This document shows positions 19,568 through 32,700 of a stretch of DNA of 64,000 nucleotides, in pieces. The position numbers and the translations under genes are program-made. The stretch lies in assembly GCA_001599815.1 (NCBI GenBank), contig BCIA01000002.1:2763626-2827625 (forward strand). Direction: 5' to 3'. Under the pieces are notes generated by a model. That model was not told where the DNA came from and made no database searches. It saw only the letters and a list, made by a program, of their open reading frames with translations. Source of the stretch: Furcasterigmium furcatum (lineage: Eukaryota > Ascomycota > Sordariomycetes > Glomerellales > Plectosphaerellaceae). The first letter of the stretch is position 1. The number at the start of each line of letters is the position of its first letter.

Positions 19568-21564
19568 ATGGCCTCCGCGATTGAGGCGCACTCTCTCGCC
19601 TCTCTAAATACCCTCGCGGCCAACCCTCCCCAATATCCTATCAACCCCGCAGAACAGAAGCAGGAGCCCCTCACTCTCTACATCTCTCGCGTGCCTGGAA
19701 CTCGAGGTGAGTGAACTCCCCCCTCACTTGAATAGGTAGAGACTAACACTTGCCAGATGTCATCCTCTCGACCTCTAAACCCCAGCTCAAGAACGTCACA
19801 GCTCACGATGTCGCAAACTCCCTCTATTACATCCACCTAGAGGTGCCTAGCGATGCGGTCCCTCCCCCTCCAGGCCCTAACCGCTCCCACGAATCTCCTA
19901 GGTCGAGTTCGAGCTTCGACGGCGCCCAGCCCGAGAACCGCATCAAGAGGAAGCCCGTCCCAGGTGGTGCAGGTGCACAGGTTCACCCCTCCACGTCCCC
20001 AGCACGAGCACCGGGTGGTCACCCGGTGAGAGACTCTCAAGGGCTGCCGCCACCACCTCCTTATGAGGAGCAATCTCGACATCACCCTCTGCCGCCTCTG
20101 CCCCCAGCACACCAGGAACTGCCCCCGACACCTCCTCCTCACAACCAGCAAGCATCGCTGCCGGACCGACCAGCCCCTGACGTTCGAAGGTGGACGGGCG
20201 ATGGCAGGACGTGGTATTCCGTTGAGGATACGCCGGATCTTCCTGGTTCTCGGTCATCGTCTAGAAGCCCTGCCATGCGAGACCAGCCCCGGCTCAGTGC
20301 TCAGCCGGCTCTCAACACGCCACGCTCGCCAGCGAGAGACTCGTATCAAGCACCCATGCCCCCGCAACGCCGCGATTTTGATCTTCCCTCGCCACCCATG
20401 CCGCCCAGGCCAATTTCCTCTGAAAGGAGCCCTTCGCCCGGCTACGCCAGGCAAACGAGGTCTGAGAGACAGCCGCAAGAACGGGCTCGCTCCCGGTCAC
20501 CCTCTCCTATCAAGTACCACAACACCACGGCCGTGCCTTACATCCTGCATCTCATCCGCCGCGACGCCAATACTGGCCACCAGTGGAACATCGGCCGCAT
20601 CACGTCTAGCCAGCTGGAACATTCTCTTGACGAAGACTACGCCTATGCCTCCTTCGACTCTGCCGGCCTTGCAACGAGCGAGGCCCGCCGCAAAGCCACC
20701 GCGCCCCAGCCCGAAATCAGCGTCACCCTCGAGACCTCTGGATACGCCAAGTTCCGCGGTATGCCCAGCCGCCGCAGCGTAGACGACGCCGCCCGTCGAG
20801 CCCTTGGAAACGACCCTCGCAGCAGCCAGAGTTCCCTTGCCCGTCCTGGTTCCGCAACAGGCGGCGACGCCAGCTCCATCCGCCAGGGCGAGAGCGGCTT
20901 CAACCGCCGCGTTCGCATGACCTACACCAAGTCCTTTACCTCCAACCTCCGCGAGAAATTCGCCTCGACCAGCCTCAAGCCCGAAGACGCCCGCTCCCCT
21001 CCCTTTCCCCCGCACGGCGGCCGCCACTCACGGCAGCCCTCCAATCTCTCCGCTACCTCTGCCGATAGCGCCGCCTCTCTCTCCGACGACGCCATTATCA
21101 CCCAGCCCGCCTATGGCCTCCGGCCAAAGGGCTACATGTTCCTTTCCCCTTGGGACGGCGCCTGCCACTTCCGCACCGGCAACGGCGGCCGCTCCCTCAA
21201 GCTAAGGCACACTCTCCCTTCGCCCGCGCCGGGGCAGCCCGCCCCCTCCGTGCAGGCAAGCGAGCTCCGCTTCAACCTTCCGGGGCGAGAGCTCTTCTAC
21301 AAGGGCAAGGACGGGGCGATGGCGCGCAAGGCCGAGCTCACGGGTCAGTTCGGCAAGTTCATGCGCGGGGAGCATAGGAGCGGACACGACGACTGGGACG
21401 ACGACGACATGCAGCTCGGAAAGGAGAAGGCCGGCGGTGGTAATCGGGGGAAGAGGGCGAAGCTGGGGAAACTCATCGTCCATCCGGAGGGGATGAAGAT
21501 GTTGGATCTCGTGGTTGCCGCGAACATGGGCGTGTGGTGGGGGGCTTGGGAGAGAAGTTTCTGA
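19568..21564 (+). CDS. Proline-rich protein of unknown function, fungal-specific
   Basis: Exons 19568-19706 and 19757-21564 encode 648 residues. The first about 90 residues are orderly (YPINPAEQKQEPLTLYISRV, then VANSLYYIHLEV). Residues about 95-250 are a Pro/Ser/Arg-rich disordered segment with runs such as PPPPPYEEQ and LPPLPPAHQELPPTPPP, possible SH3 or WW ligands. From about residue 255 (TTAVPYILHLIRRDANTGHQ) an ordered region resumes, and the C-terminal part has a beta-rich look (YMFLSPWDGACHFRTGNGGR). It ends with a hydrophobic segment near LIVHPEGMKMLDLVVAANMG. I do not recognise the family. A scaffold role is only a guess from the proline motifs. The GTGAGT donor and TGCCAG acceptor keep the frame open. 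Confidence 0.8.
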
Positions 21565-21934
21565 GAAAGACTGGACGAACACTAGGGACATAGGATACCC
21601 ATGGAAAGGTCGGGGGTGAAGCATATAGCGACGTGATGGGCGGCCGCAAATATGGAGTTTGGGAAACCGGCATCCCTAGATAGCACTGGGCCATACTGCC
21701 CTTATACACCGGACATAATATCACGATAATACCCTTCAATCACTCGTCTAGAATGCGAGCTTGCATGAACAAAAGGAAGGCTCTTCATATGTACAACCGT
21801 AGCTCGAACCCCACGTGGCGGTGTAGCCTATACAGTTTGGACACCTCTGGGTGTCTGCATTCCTCGAAATCCTCGGATCTCCGCCAGCCCATGTTGCGGG
21901 CAACATCTCCCATCCCCGTATCCATCTCCCTGAA
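21565..21934. terminator. Convergent 3' region between proline-rich gene and complex I 23 kDa gene
   Basis: About 370 bases between two converging stop codons, expected to hold both 3' UTRs. No gene is seen. Confidence 0.35.
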
Positions 21935-22764
21935 TTACCTGTAAGGCGCGTCCGCCCGGATGGCCGCCGCCAGCTCGGGCTCCCATTTGTCGCCGTTGCT
22001 CAGCAGCTTCTCCTTGTTGTACAGCAGCTCCTCGCGCGTCTCGGTGGCGTACTCGGCGTTGGGGCTCTCGACGATGGCGTCGACGGGGCACGACTCCTGG
22101 CAGAAGCCGCAGTAGATGCACTTTGTCATGTCGATATCGTAGCGGGTCGTGCGGCGGGAGCCGTCGGCGCGCTCCTCGGCCTCGATGGTGATGGCCTGGG
22201 CGGGGCACACGGCCTCGCAGAGCTTGCAGGCGATGCAGCGCTCCTCGCCAGAGGGGTAGCGGCGGAGGGCGTGCTCGCCACGGAAACGGGGGGAGATGGG
22301 ACCCTGGGCGTGCCATGTTAGTTTTGACGTTGCCTTCATGCCGCAGCTTGCCTCCGTTCGGGATTCAGATTGTGTCGTATCCCACCCGGCTAGGTAGCCC
22401 ACAAACAAGGCCAATTCTCTTCCCCGTAGCCCAAATGCTCTCGGCGGACGCTTACCTTCTCAAAAGGATAGTAGATGGTGTATGGCGGGCGGAAGAACTG
22501 CTCCATCAAGATGTACATGCCGCGGGCCATCTCGGTCATCAGGAAGTACTTTCCCAGCTTGTCGAGAGTCGACTCCTCCTCTTGGTCCCAGCGCTTGAAG
22601 GGCTTCTGTCTGAAACCCGAGGGCGGCGGGCCGGCGGGCGTGGCATAGGTGCGGACGGCAGAGGAGGCGAGGAGGCGGTTCGCGATGGCCGGGTTCTGGC
22701 GCGCCAGCGTCCGGGTCGTGCTGGCAGCGAGTAGAGCCATGTTCCATGCGGTCGGCGGTGCCAT
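21935..22764 (-). CDS. NDUFS8 homologue: NADH:ubiquinone oxidoreductase 23 kDa subunit (TYKY)
   Basis: Peripheral-arm subunit of mitochondrial complex I carrying clusters N6a and N6b. Exons 22764-22456 and 22303-21935 give 225 residues. The N-terminus is Arg/Ala/Ser-rich and reads as a mitochondrial targeting sequence. Two ferredoxin-type 4Fe-4S motifs are intact: CIACKLCEAVCP and CIYCGFCQESCP. GPISPRFRGEHALRRYPSGE and the C-terminal NKEKLLSNGDKWE are also conserved in the family. The intron is GTAAGC...CCCAG in phase 0. It is divergent from the mitochondrial acyl carrier protein, itself linked to complex I, with 611 bases between the ATGs. Confidence 0.96.
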
Positions 22765-23375
22765 TGTGAGGTCGGTTTCGACGGGAGGAAACCAATTGGC
22801 TAGGCTCCTGGCTCGGCGGAGGTGTGAGGCGGGTGGGTGTCGAGGGAGGCGATGGTGACCGGGTTTGACGTCGTGGGTTCGATGAACCTGTCCCGGACCT
22901 TGGGAGCTTTTGGTGCGGGATTACAAAAGACGGGATTTGATTGGCTGGAGAACCCTTTCAGTTCGGTCACGTGGTTCAACAGCGAGGATGGCTTGCTCCG
23001 ACCAGGTGGTTACAGGAAGACTGTATCAAGAACAAGAACTACTTGGAGGAAATAAATAGCTTTAAAATGATGTTATTGAAGGTCATCAGTGTCCCTTCGT
23101 CACTGTGGTGCTATCTGAACGGTGGTTCTATGTCACTCTCAGGTCACCTGACATCTCACGTGCATTTGCTCCGAGCTTCGACCTCGGGGCGAGAAATTTA
23201 TCATCATCTCGACCCAGAACACCCAGACAACAGCTACACTCCACCTCCCCCGAAGCTTCAACCGCATCTCGCCCATCCCAAGCGTCCTCCTCATCCAACG
23301 TCGCTCCCCTCGCCGGATCCAATTGGTATCATCCAGAAAAACCGACGCCTCTCATCGTCCCCGCAAACTGCCAAC
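22765..23375. promoter_or_regulatory. Shared promoter region, NDUFS8 homologue / mitochondrial ACP
   Basis: 611 bases separate the ATGs of two divergent genes whose products both belong to complex I. A TCACGTG element at 23156-23162 is a plausible bHLH-type site. The rest is unremarkable. Co-regulation is inference from arrangement. Confidence 0.4.
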
Positions 23376-24037
23376 ATGTTCCGCTCCGCCGTTCTCCGTA
23401 CTGCCAGCACCGCTGCGCGCGTTGCCCGTCCCACCGCCATCCGCTCCGTCGCACCCCTCGTCAGGCAATCTGCCGTCCCCAACATGTTCTGGAAGCCCGT
23501 CGGCCTGAGGATGTACTCTGCCGGCGGCGCCCTGACCGAGAAGGAGGTCGAGTCGAGGATCACCACCCTGCTGAGCGGCTTCGACAAGGTCAACGACCCC
23601 AAGAACGTGGGTACCCCGAGCTTTCCTTGAGCACGCCCGACGCGGGAAGAGATGGAATAGGCACCAGAGCACGTCTGGCGTGGTCTCTACCCGCCCGACG
23701 GGAGACTCGGGACGTTGTTCTCAGCCCTACTGCGGCGGAAGAGGATGACTTTGACGATATCCTGGGAATTTGACCGAGATTGGCAGCATGCTGACCATCC
23801 CCCAGATCACCAGCTCCGCCCACTTTGCCAACGACCTCGGCCTCGACAGCCTCGATACCGTCGAGGTCGTCATGGCCATCGAGGAGGAGTTCAGCATCGA
23901 GATCCCTGACAAGGAGGCCGACAACATCCACTCCGGTACGACCCACCCTTGAACCTGATGAAAGCCGTGACCTTGCTAACCCCTAAATAGTCGACAAGGC
24001 CGTCGAGTACATCCTCAACCAGCCCGATGCCCAGTAA
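23376..24037 (+). CDS. NDUFAB1/ACP1 homologue: Mitochondrial acyl carrier protein
   Basis: Carrier for mitochondrial type II fatty-acid (lipoate precursor) synthesis, an accessory subunit of complex I and a partner of LYR proteins. Exons 23376-23606, 23806-23935 and 23991-24037 give 135 residues. The first 50 residues are an Arg/Ala/Ser-rich targeting sequence. The carrier domain contains DLGLDSLDTVEVVMAIEEEF, with Ser92 as the phosphopantetheine site. It ends VDKAVEYILNQPDAQ. The first intron is 199 bases, longer than most here, and lies just before the helix leading to the DSL site. All junctions are in frame. Confidence 0.95.
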
Positions 24038-24902
24038 GCGACACCACGTCATAGGAGACGAACGGATGGGCCAACGGAGGAGATGAGGGCTGTATAATAA
24101 TGCCTACCTGCTGGACTGCGTAGCAGTGGAGGGAGGTATGGTGGAATCGGACACACCACGCCACTCGCATAGAACCGGGGATTCAGGGACCGAGATGGCG
24201 CCAGCTCGGCGCAAAGATAGGAGGGCGAACAACTGCGCTGCTGGGCGATGCCGGTCGCTCAGCATGCACAGACTCCGCTGAATCGGCGATGCCGTCTACC
24301 CCCGGCATGCCTTGTACTAGTGTATAGAACCTGTTTTGGACGCCTGTTTGCCCGTGAAGATGTCTTGTGTTGCTACGTTATCTGCCCTTCCCAAAATTGT
24401 CACAGCCTGCTAAGTGCTAGGAATATGAGGATGGGAGAGAAGAGAGTGGCTCATCTCTGGCTTTCACATCTATCTGCATGCTTACTGCAATCCTATGTAA
24501 ATGCAAAAATCCGTGTATCCAAAGAGGCGTAAATCAGTGGTTCTCCCGATACTGCCCAACACGGAGGCTGTCGATCCCTATTGTACCAGTGATTAAGTGG
24601 TCATGTCCCGGTCTCAAATCCTTGGTATCGCCTCTCCAAAATCAGACGAAACGTCCTTCATAAAACGCCGTTGTAACACAAAACCAAAAGTCCGCCGCCC
24701 GCGATCCGGTCCTACCCTGTGGTGTATTTTGTTTTTGAGACCGTGTCCAGTGTAGTTTTCCGGGACCTGTTGAGGGCTTGCTGCCGTATGCCGATGGGTG
24801 AACAAAAAGGAGAGGCATGTTGCAAGAAAATCGTCAAATGTGTCGTCCAACCGTACTTCGTCGCTAATATGGCATCTCTGCGTTGCTGTATTTCGTCTCG
24901 CT
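24038..24902. other. Convergent 3' region between ACP and CCCH zinc-finger genes
   Basis: About 865 bases with no recognisable gene. It should include the 3' UTRs of both converging genes. The segment around 24,450-24,900 is noticeably more AT-rich than flanking coding DNA. Confidence 0.45.
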
Positions 24903-26768
24903 TCACCGACCGCCCACCGTTTCCACCGTAACAGCGGGCTCGCGGGATTCTTTTGCAAGGCCTGAGCCGGGGGCGGATTTGCCGGACAGCACTCCGGCGT
25001 AACTCCAGCTGCTGCCACTCAAACCCATGCCAGCCGAGACGCGTTTCCGTTGACGAGAGGCCTGGTCATCTCCATCCTCCTCCATGCTAAAGACAAAGGA
25101 GGGATCCTCTTCGTCGATGGGGGTGGTGAATCTGCCTGAGGACCCAATCGAACCGCTAGAAACATGGCGCTCCATCATTCTGTCTTTTGCGGCAGAGCCA
25201 ATGGCGCCGTTGCTGGAAGCTCTTCCGGCTGCCATCATGGGATGGAGACGGGGGCTGCTGCCGCCATCATCCCCAAGTCGAGTGCGTTGAAGTTGCTGCG
25301 TCAGGGCCGAGGTCGATGACAGATCACGGCTAGAGCTGTTGGCCCCATTCATCTCATGAGACAGAACCGAGTTGCGCAAAGGGCTGCCCACATGCCCAAA
25401 TACCGACGGGGCGTGCTTGTTTGCTTCCTCCTCCTTCTGGCGCTGGAACAGTGGCCCCCAGCGGCTTGGGCTAGCTCCAGTGATGGGGCTGCCTGCCTCG
25501 CCATCAATGGCTCGGATGGAGCCTCGCCGAGCTTTCTCGGCGGGAGTCAAAAGGCTCTCAAGATCTTTTGGGACGTAGTCCTCCTCGAGGAACGCAAAGT
25601 CGCCGTCCCAGTCGCGGTCCACCGCAGCTTTTGGCAGGCTCGAGCTGAGCATCTTGGGCTTCGCATATCGGCTGGAGTGCATGGTCCTCTTGCCAAAGTA
25701 CTCTTCCGTAGTTGGTGGGCTGCTCCCAGCAACGGGCGAAAGGTATTCGCTGCTGCCAAATGCAGAGGTGTGCAGGCTCTTAAGGGTCTCCGAGGTACGT
25801 TCCTCCTTCGCATTATGAAGAGAAGGAGTGGGTGATTCGAGGCCAAATTTGGAGGGAACTGACGACGGCCAGGGTGCAGCAGGAAATCGCGCTGCATTTG
25901 AGATGCCCTGAGAGTCGAAGGAGGCAGGCAGCGGGGCGTCGAGCACAGACAGGCCTTTGTTCACGGGAGACAGGCCGAGTCCGAATCTCGAAGCATCGTC
26001 ATCGCGTGGAGAGCCATATGTGGAGCCGGGGTGTGAGTACGCAGTATCGATTGTCGGAAGGCCTCCCTCGAGACTCGGCTGGCGGCCCAGTTGGTGCTGT
26101 CTTTCTTCGTTGTACGGATATGAAGGGTTATAAGGAGGGACTCCGTCGCGGTAGAGGCCAGACGTCAGGGCGCTGGTGGTGTTGGGGTTGAAACCGTTGC
26201 TCGTGGGTGGCTGGCCGCGGGCGCCGCCCAAGGCGATGGGTGTGGTACCGATGGTGACACCGTTTTTACCATAGTTGATGCGCCGACCGTCGGGGAGAAT
26301 GTGGACGTTGGCACACTTGGGTCCGAACTTGCAGTTTCCCTGCGCAAAACAACTCGATTAGCCCTCTGCGCAGCGCGTTGCTGTGACACCATGTGCGTCG
26401 ATTGGAGAGGCGGCGGGGTCGGCCGTGCTGATCCTGCTCACGCGACAGACATACCTTGGCGAAATACTTGCAGACGGTCTCCGTTGAAGAGCCAATGTCA
26501 TGACTGAAGGGGCAGGCATTGCCAGCCTGGCAGGCGCCCTGGCGGAAGAACTTGCACGGGACGTGGGAGGTGTCTGGAGTGCGATTAGCAGGGTGGCGGG
26601 GTTGCGACCCGTGAAAGGGCCCGGACGTCGGTGTAACGCACTGGGTGGGCTTCGAGGGCCCTCGAACCTCGTGGATGCCATCGGACTGGTCATAGAATTC
26701 CCATGACCGTTCTGGGAGGGTATGTTAAGGCTGCCGGAGCGCGTGTGTCGATAGTCGCTCGGGGGCAT
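24903..26768 (-). CDS. Tandem CCCH zinc-finger protein
   Basis: Exons 26768-26642, 26573-26455 and 26339-24903 encode 560 residues. Two C-x7-C-x5-C-x3-H fingers are visible: CKFFRQGACQAGNACPFSH and CKYFAKGNCKFGPKCANVH. The second is completed across the exon 2/3 junction. Such tandem fingers usually bind RNA. LPDGRRINYGKNGVTIG follows, then about 430 residues of Ser/Pro-rich disordered sequence with repeated SP/TP sites suited to phosphorylation. A GDFAFLEEDYVPKDLESLLTPAEKARRGS block looks like a short conserved element. The start is the ATG at 26768, in a good context (CCCAACATG). The donor GTGCGT at 26641 was chosen because it yields PPNTSHVPCKFF in frame. Resembles fungal Cps3-like CCCH proteins; target RNAs unknown. 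The 6 kb upstream holds no other gene. Confidence 0.85.
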
Positions 26769-29700
26769 GTTGGGCCGTGAGAAATCGGAAGTCGAGGAAG
26801 AAGGGAAGAGAATTGGAGAATGAGGGCTCAGGGTCCGGGCGTCCTGTCTGCTGGTGGTAGTGGACCACCGCTCCTCGAGGCGTGACTTTAGTGCCGCAGC
26901 TGGCTCCGGCCCGCAAAGGTTGTCGGAACAATGCGATTCAGAGCCGTCGGCCAGCAACAATGAGATGGCGACTAGCTCCCTCGTCGGCCGATATATCCGG
27001 ACTCTGCAGGTGAACACCAAGAGCCTGGATCGTGGGCAGGAACAACAAGTGAGGTGTGACGAGGGTTGTCTCTGGCGGTTCCTGGGCGATCTCCCAGACT
27101 GGGTACCTATCCAACGTTCGCTAGGGTTCTCCAGAGAGACCAACGGGGCACAGGTTACACGACAGCGACTGTGTGCGAATGTCGAATATGTGATGCCACG
27201 TGCGAAGGAGTGAGTACCTGAAGCCTCGTTCCAGGTCGAGAGGGGGGGAGTTGATGGATGGTCAACAGGCGAAACAAGCGGAGGAGGGGAAGGAGAGACG
27301 CCGACGATCGATGTGATGTGACTTGGCCAAGACCCTGGTTGAGCCGAGAGGTCGGGGTCGGGAGCGGGTTCAAGATGGCGTTAGGCGGTCTGGCGAATCA
27401 TGAGAGCGGCTGAGATTCTGGGGAGGCGAGGGTCTTCGAGGGATGGACGAGGGGCACTGTCAACCTGGAAGGAGCCCAGAGCGGACTGAGAGAGTGCAGT
27501 CAGTGCCGGTAACCTGTCAGATTGCAATGATAAGGTGCTGGAAAAAGGCAGCGTCGGCACAAGAGGGAATCTTGGGTAACGGTGAGCGTTGGAGAGGCGG
27601 CGGGGCGGAATCCAGGCTTAAGAACGACTCTCGGCCAAGCAGGGATTCCCTCCAGGTCACTCCGTGCGGTCCGGTGGTGGCAGGGTACTTTGCTGGCGGC
27701 AAGCCGTGAAGTGTAAGTAGGTTGGTAGGTATGTAATACGTAGGTCACGTTGGTGGTCTGTAAGAGGACTGGGAGTAGGCCTCAGAAATGCCCTCTGATG
27801 TGATGCCTCCTTCAACAGACTCGTGAATATGAGAGAGGCCGATGTGCAGAAGAGAGCTTGCTGATGTTGCTTGTTGGAGCGTTATGTATTTGGAAGTGAG
27901 CGGCAACCCGAAGAGAAAACCGAGCCGGCGATATGCGTCCAGAGGGCCTGCGCCCGCTGATGGGACGGCTGGGATGCGATGTCCGTGAGTTGTGCGAGGT
28001 GAGAGATGACAGCCAGCCAGCAGCATCCCATGCATGAACGAGTGAAGAAGATAGAAAAGAGAACAGGAAGGCGACTAATATCTTGCTGTGGTCTGCGGTC
28101 CACTCGTGTCTTTAAGGGGGCGCGGGCGCTCAGGCGTCCCCAGACTCAGCATAGCCAGCAGGTAGAAGAGGCCCTCGAAGGCAACAGTTTCTAGTTTCTT
28201 CCAGTGGCTAGCAGGTAGGCTGGAGGGTAGGCCAAGGTCGAGAGGACAAATGTATGTGGGGATCTGTGTGGCTCCGTGGTGGGTGTGCCCGTCGATGGGT
28301 GTTGGGTTGTTGGTGACTGTGGGTTGCCTGCGCAAGGTCGACTACCTACCAGTGAGGTAGATCTTGACTGAAGGGCCTGACCTGATATGACATGACTTGA
28401 AAAGCAAGAGGCAGAATGCCTGCGGAATGTCGCGAGTGCCAAGACAGGGAGGGATCAAGCCTGGGTGGCTGAGACATGAGGGCGGATATGGGGTCGGCAT
28501 GCCTCCATCACCACCCCCCGCCAAGCCCCCCATCTGATGTCCTACAACCATCACGCGGCCAGCCTCTATGAGCAGCCGTGCATGAGATGGTCCTGCTCCA
28601 GTCAATCAAAGGGCTAATCCGGAGCCCGTAGGGTGCTTCTGGCGGGAGTGGCGGGCCATGCAGTCAGCCGCTCCCCCTTTGAGGTATTGAATTTCGATAG
28701 TCGTCCAGGGTGTTTGATGCTCGAGGGGCTGCCATGACGAGAGCCCATCGTCGTGGAGAGAGCGACCTGGACAAGGGGCCCGAGGATGGGTTCAAGTTAG
28801 CTGCCAGTATGATGTCCCATGTCGTTGAAATGCTGTCGTGAGATGTTAGGATCTGGGAGAATTGGGCTGCCGAGTGCTCCCTCGTCGTGCTTTCCTCTCG
28901 GTGCTCTGAACCTGCCCCCGACTGCCATTGTGCTCCTGGGCTGGCATGGCGGGACAGCGAGACCAGTGGAGGACAACCAGGGAAAGAGCAGAGGGCAGGT
29001 CCTTTCCTCACTTGCGATCTACTACGTACGTACGTAAGGCGCCTACTACCTACCTACTCATCCATTTCCATCCCGTTCGATGCCTGTGGGCGTTGTTTCG
29101 CCTCCCGTCTCCTTTTCAACTGCCCGGCTTTCTTTCATGGTCACATTCCACCTCACCCAGCCAAGGATCTTCCAGACACCCCACGAAAACAAGATCCAAC
29201 CCCGGGCTAGTCGACATCCAGGCCACGGCTGATTCTCGCTCACCCTGGATTTCGTCACTGGATGCCGACGGGTTACACGGTTTCGACGACGTTGGCGATC
29301 CAGCTCCAGCCCACCATACTCATTTCGGTGCCGACTGCAGCATGCTCCCCCCCACTTGAACCGCCCAGACACGACGAGCATCTCCTGCCCGGTGGGCAGG
29401 CCAAGAAGCAGCTTCGGACCCGATGTAGCGTGACCGTCGATATCTTCCCTCATCGGTTGTTCAGCGTTCGTAAAGGCGCTAGGCTGATGGGCTTGGCCAT
29501 ACCTGACCACTCATGTCTCGCAAGTCTGTGCGACCAGCAGAGACGGTTTGTTGCACAGTACCAATGTACCCTGACGATCATTCTTCCCGGACGCAGCCGC
29601 GCCTGCTGCAATGCACCACATGCGTCGATGCGACATCTCGAACCCCGGTGGACCAAGGGCTTGGCAATACTCCGATGCAGCAAGTGGCTTCGCACCACCT

Positions 29701-32700
29701 CCATCGATCTCCTAGTCCTACCACTGACCTAGAACTCCCACCGAGAGCGCGCGCACCACCCATCAACCGCCGTATGGCGGTGAGGCAAGCACACGCGTTG
29801 GTTTTCGCCAGCAACTCCGCCGCCCTCACTCGTCTGACAGCTTTAGCGGGTTGGCTGAAACACACCGAGCCCAGGAAACATGGCCAACTGCACCGCAGGC
29901 CGCAGCTCGCGCGCCTGTATTCACTACCCCGTGGGGGTTGCAGCGAGTACCGAGCCGTCATGTGCACTCTTGACGTCTCGTAATGAACCTTGGCATCCTG
30001 ATGTCAGTGCTCACTCCCCAATAGAGGCATCGAACATCAACTGAACATCCTCTGGCGGGCACGGCAAAGCTGGCGGCTTCTTGTGGGCCTTTTGGGAAAG
30101 TCTCACTCGAAGGGAGAACACAACGGACCAGGTAAGGAATCGGGCCCTTCGCAGCGGCGATCGTGAGCTCGACCCCGCCACCATAGGGTCAAGGGTGAGT
30201 GCTTGGATCTTCGACCGCCTCCCTGACCTGACCAAGGCTGAGCCGTAACCATTGCGTATGCCTCAGCCTTCGATGCCATTCATTCCCCTCTGGCTACTCA
30301 CTGGTATTGGGGTCAGAACCGAACGCCAGCACACCACCTACTGATTAGTATCATTCAAGCCATGGTGCAACAAGTCAGTCACGCAAGTCGGAACCTCAGC
30401 AATGTTGGGTGTGCCTCAGCTCATCGCCTGCTCTTCTCCGATATTCTAACCCACTTTGGGGACTCGGTGGCTTCTCGATGCAACCAACGGTCCCGCCATA
30501 TATGCACGAGGCGTACCCCATATTATGCCATGTTGCGGCGCCGCCTTTGCCGCCACTTCTAGCCTTTTCCGGATGGCAACGGGTTGACGACGGTCATCAA
30601 GCCCCAAGACTGGCATCAAGAACAAATGCCCAAGCCAAGGATCTGGAGCTCCCCATTCTATCGAGACTTTCGTCCTACACCATTCTCTGCCTGCTCTGTT
30701 TCCCGACAAACGACGCAAATGGTTCACTCTCGGATAGCTTACCCGGACCCAGGAATAGATATCTGGGACCGATCACTCTAACAGCCAGAACCGGATTGCG
30801 CAACTTACCCTGTCACAACCTACGTCTTCGCCCGACTCGGAAGGCCGGCTGAGTGCAGCTGTGCCCATTGGCGATAGCCTAGGTCCCGTACACCACCTCT
30901 TCACGCCTGAGTCCAGGTTGGTGGGGTGGATTATTGCACCTTTTGGGAGATCCCATGATCCCCACACAACCCTCCAAGTCCCATCCCCCCCAGCCTTGAA
31001 CCTCGTCAGCGAGAGGCCGGATCTCCGTGCGTTTTCATCGTGAACCCCTGCTCTCGAGATGCCGGGGTGCGGAAGACACAGGATGTACACCCTTCTTCCT
31101 TGGACTCCGATTCGTCCTGCTTGCCATGATAGATAGGCACCGCTGCGGCATTGAACGTGGATCCAGACCGGGACTTACACCGGATGTGACCCATATGTTT
31201 TCGGATCTTCGGGATCTTCACGGCATTTGATAGATGCTTAGATTGTTCTCGCCATCCGGGATTCACTCCGTCGCTGGCGCCTAGTCGTCCTCTCCCTCAG
31301 TCTGCCCCTCTCCTTCTATCTCGTGGTACACCGCGTCATACTGTGCAAGGTCCTGCCTTGCCTATGTCATGTCCTGGCTGTTGGACGCGAACAACGCGCG
31401 TCAAACTACGAAACAGATTACTCGACAAGAGCGTGAACAGCAGGTTTTGGAATACTAGCCCGTCCTTGGCTCGTAATCACTAGGACCGTGACGACGCGCC
31501 CGCCCCCGCCGCCCGCGCCCAACGACGGCACGGCATCTGGGTACCTAGGCCTTCCGTCCTGGCTCCGTCCGCCGTTTGAGCGGCCGCATCTTGCGGCCAA
31601 TGGCGTTTCCAGGACGCGGGCTTCTGTCACCAAGGAGCTTTCCCTGCTCTTACTTGGCTGTGACTCCTAGGCGAAGGCGAGCGGTCATGGGTCTAGAGGT
31701 GTGCTGACTTGCCATGTGACCCCCGATGGGGCTGTCGCTCGCTTGGTGCCCGTGGTGTGGGTGGGTGTCTTACAGAGGGTCTACATACATATTGAGATTG
31801 GCGGTTTGAGGTAGACACCAAGGCGGTCGTTCTCGTATTGTCACTTCAGTTGACGGCACCCTTTCGTCACCCTGTTGTTTCCGAGGACCGGGAACTATGC
31901 GATGCTGCTTCATCAGCACAGGACTTCAGATGTAATACATCATCCCTGGGATATCCGGAGTAAACACTCCTTGCACACCAGGGGACTTGGTAATCCTTTT
32001 CGGAGATAGTCGTGGTATCACCTGGTGTGGTCTTCCTGGGGCCAAAGCGTCCTGGCCAGATCAGACCTGGAACTGACCCAGCTGGACGGTCCGACACCTA
32101 ATCGTCGAATATGCCGCTTCATCTCACTCTATAAGGCCGTTTTTGGGTCAAACAACGATCATCGAATTGCCCGCTCACACCCATTTACTTACTTTCGGTC
32201 ACGCGAAATTTCCCTAGCCACCATAGGCGGGCATCTATATTTACGATATACTTCTCAGCCCTGTTGCAGACGCCTCAACTACGGCGAGAGCTGACACTTA
32301 AAGGCCTTTCTGGAGGGTTCTTAAATTGTCCACAGAATACGCGGTTAGGAACAAGGGCGAGATTTTCCACACTGGACGGACAGCCTGGCAATAGCGCCCT
32401 GCAGCCGCTATTTTGCAGACCCAGGAGGAAGTCATGATCAAAATACCGGTCTACAATCTCACACATATCATCTTACCAGTGTTATAGGGCGTAGGATCGG
32501 AGAGGGGCTTGATATAGACTACTTCAACAAACCCAGCCCAAGCCAAGGCCATGCTCACCTTACCCGACGTCTAATTCAGGGGCCGCTGCTGGAAGTCTTG
32601 CCGCATCGAGGCCCATCGCGATCCCATTTGATACGAGCCGAGGGATGCCATATTGCAGTTGTTCTTTAACTTTATTGTTCTGATATCCAGCGTAGATGTG

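Noticed and set aside
29262..30852. Open frames of up to about 156 codons in the gene-poor region
   Set aside because: No domain pattern, inconsistent frames and no convincing splice or start context.
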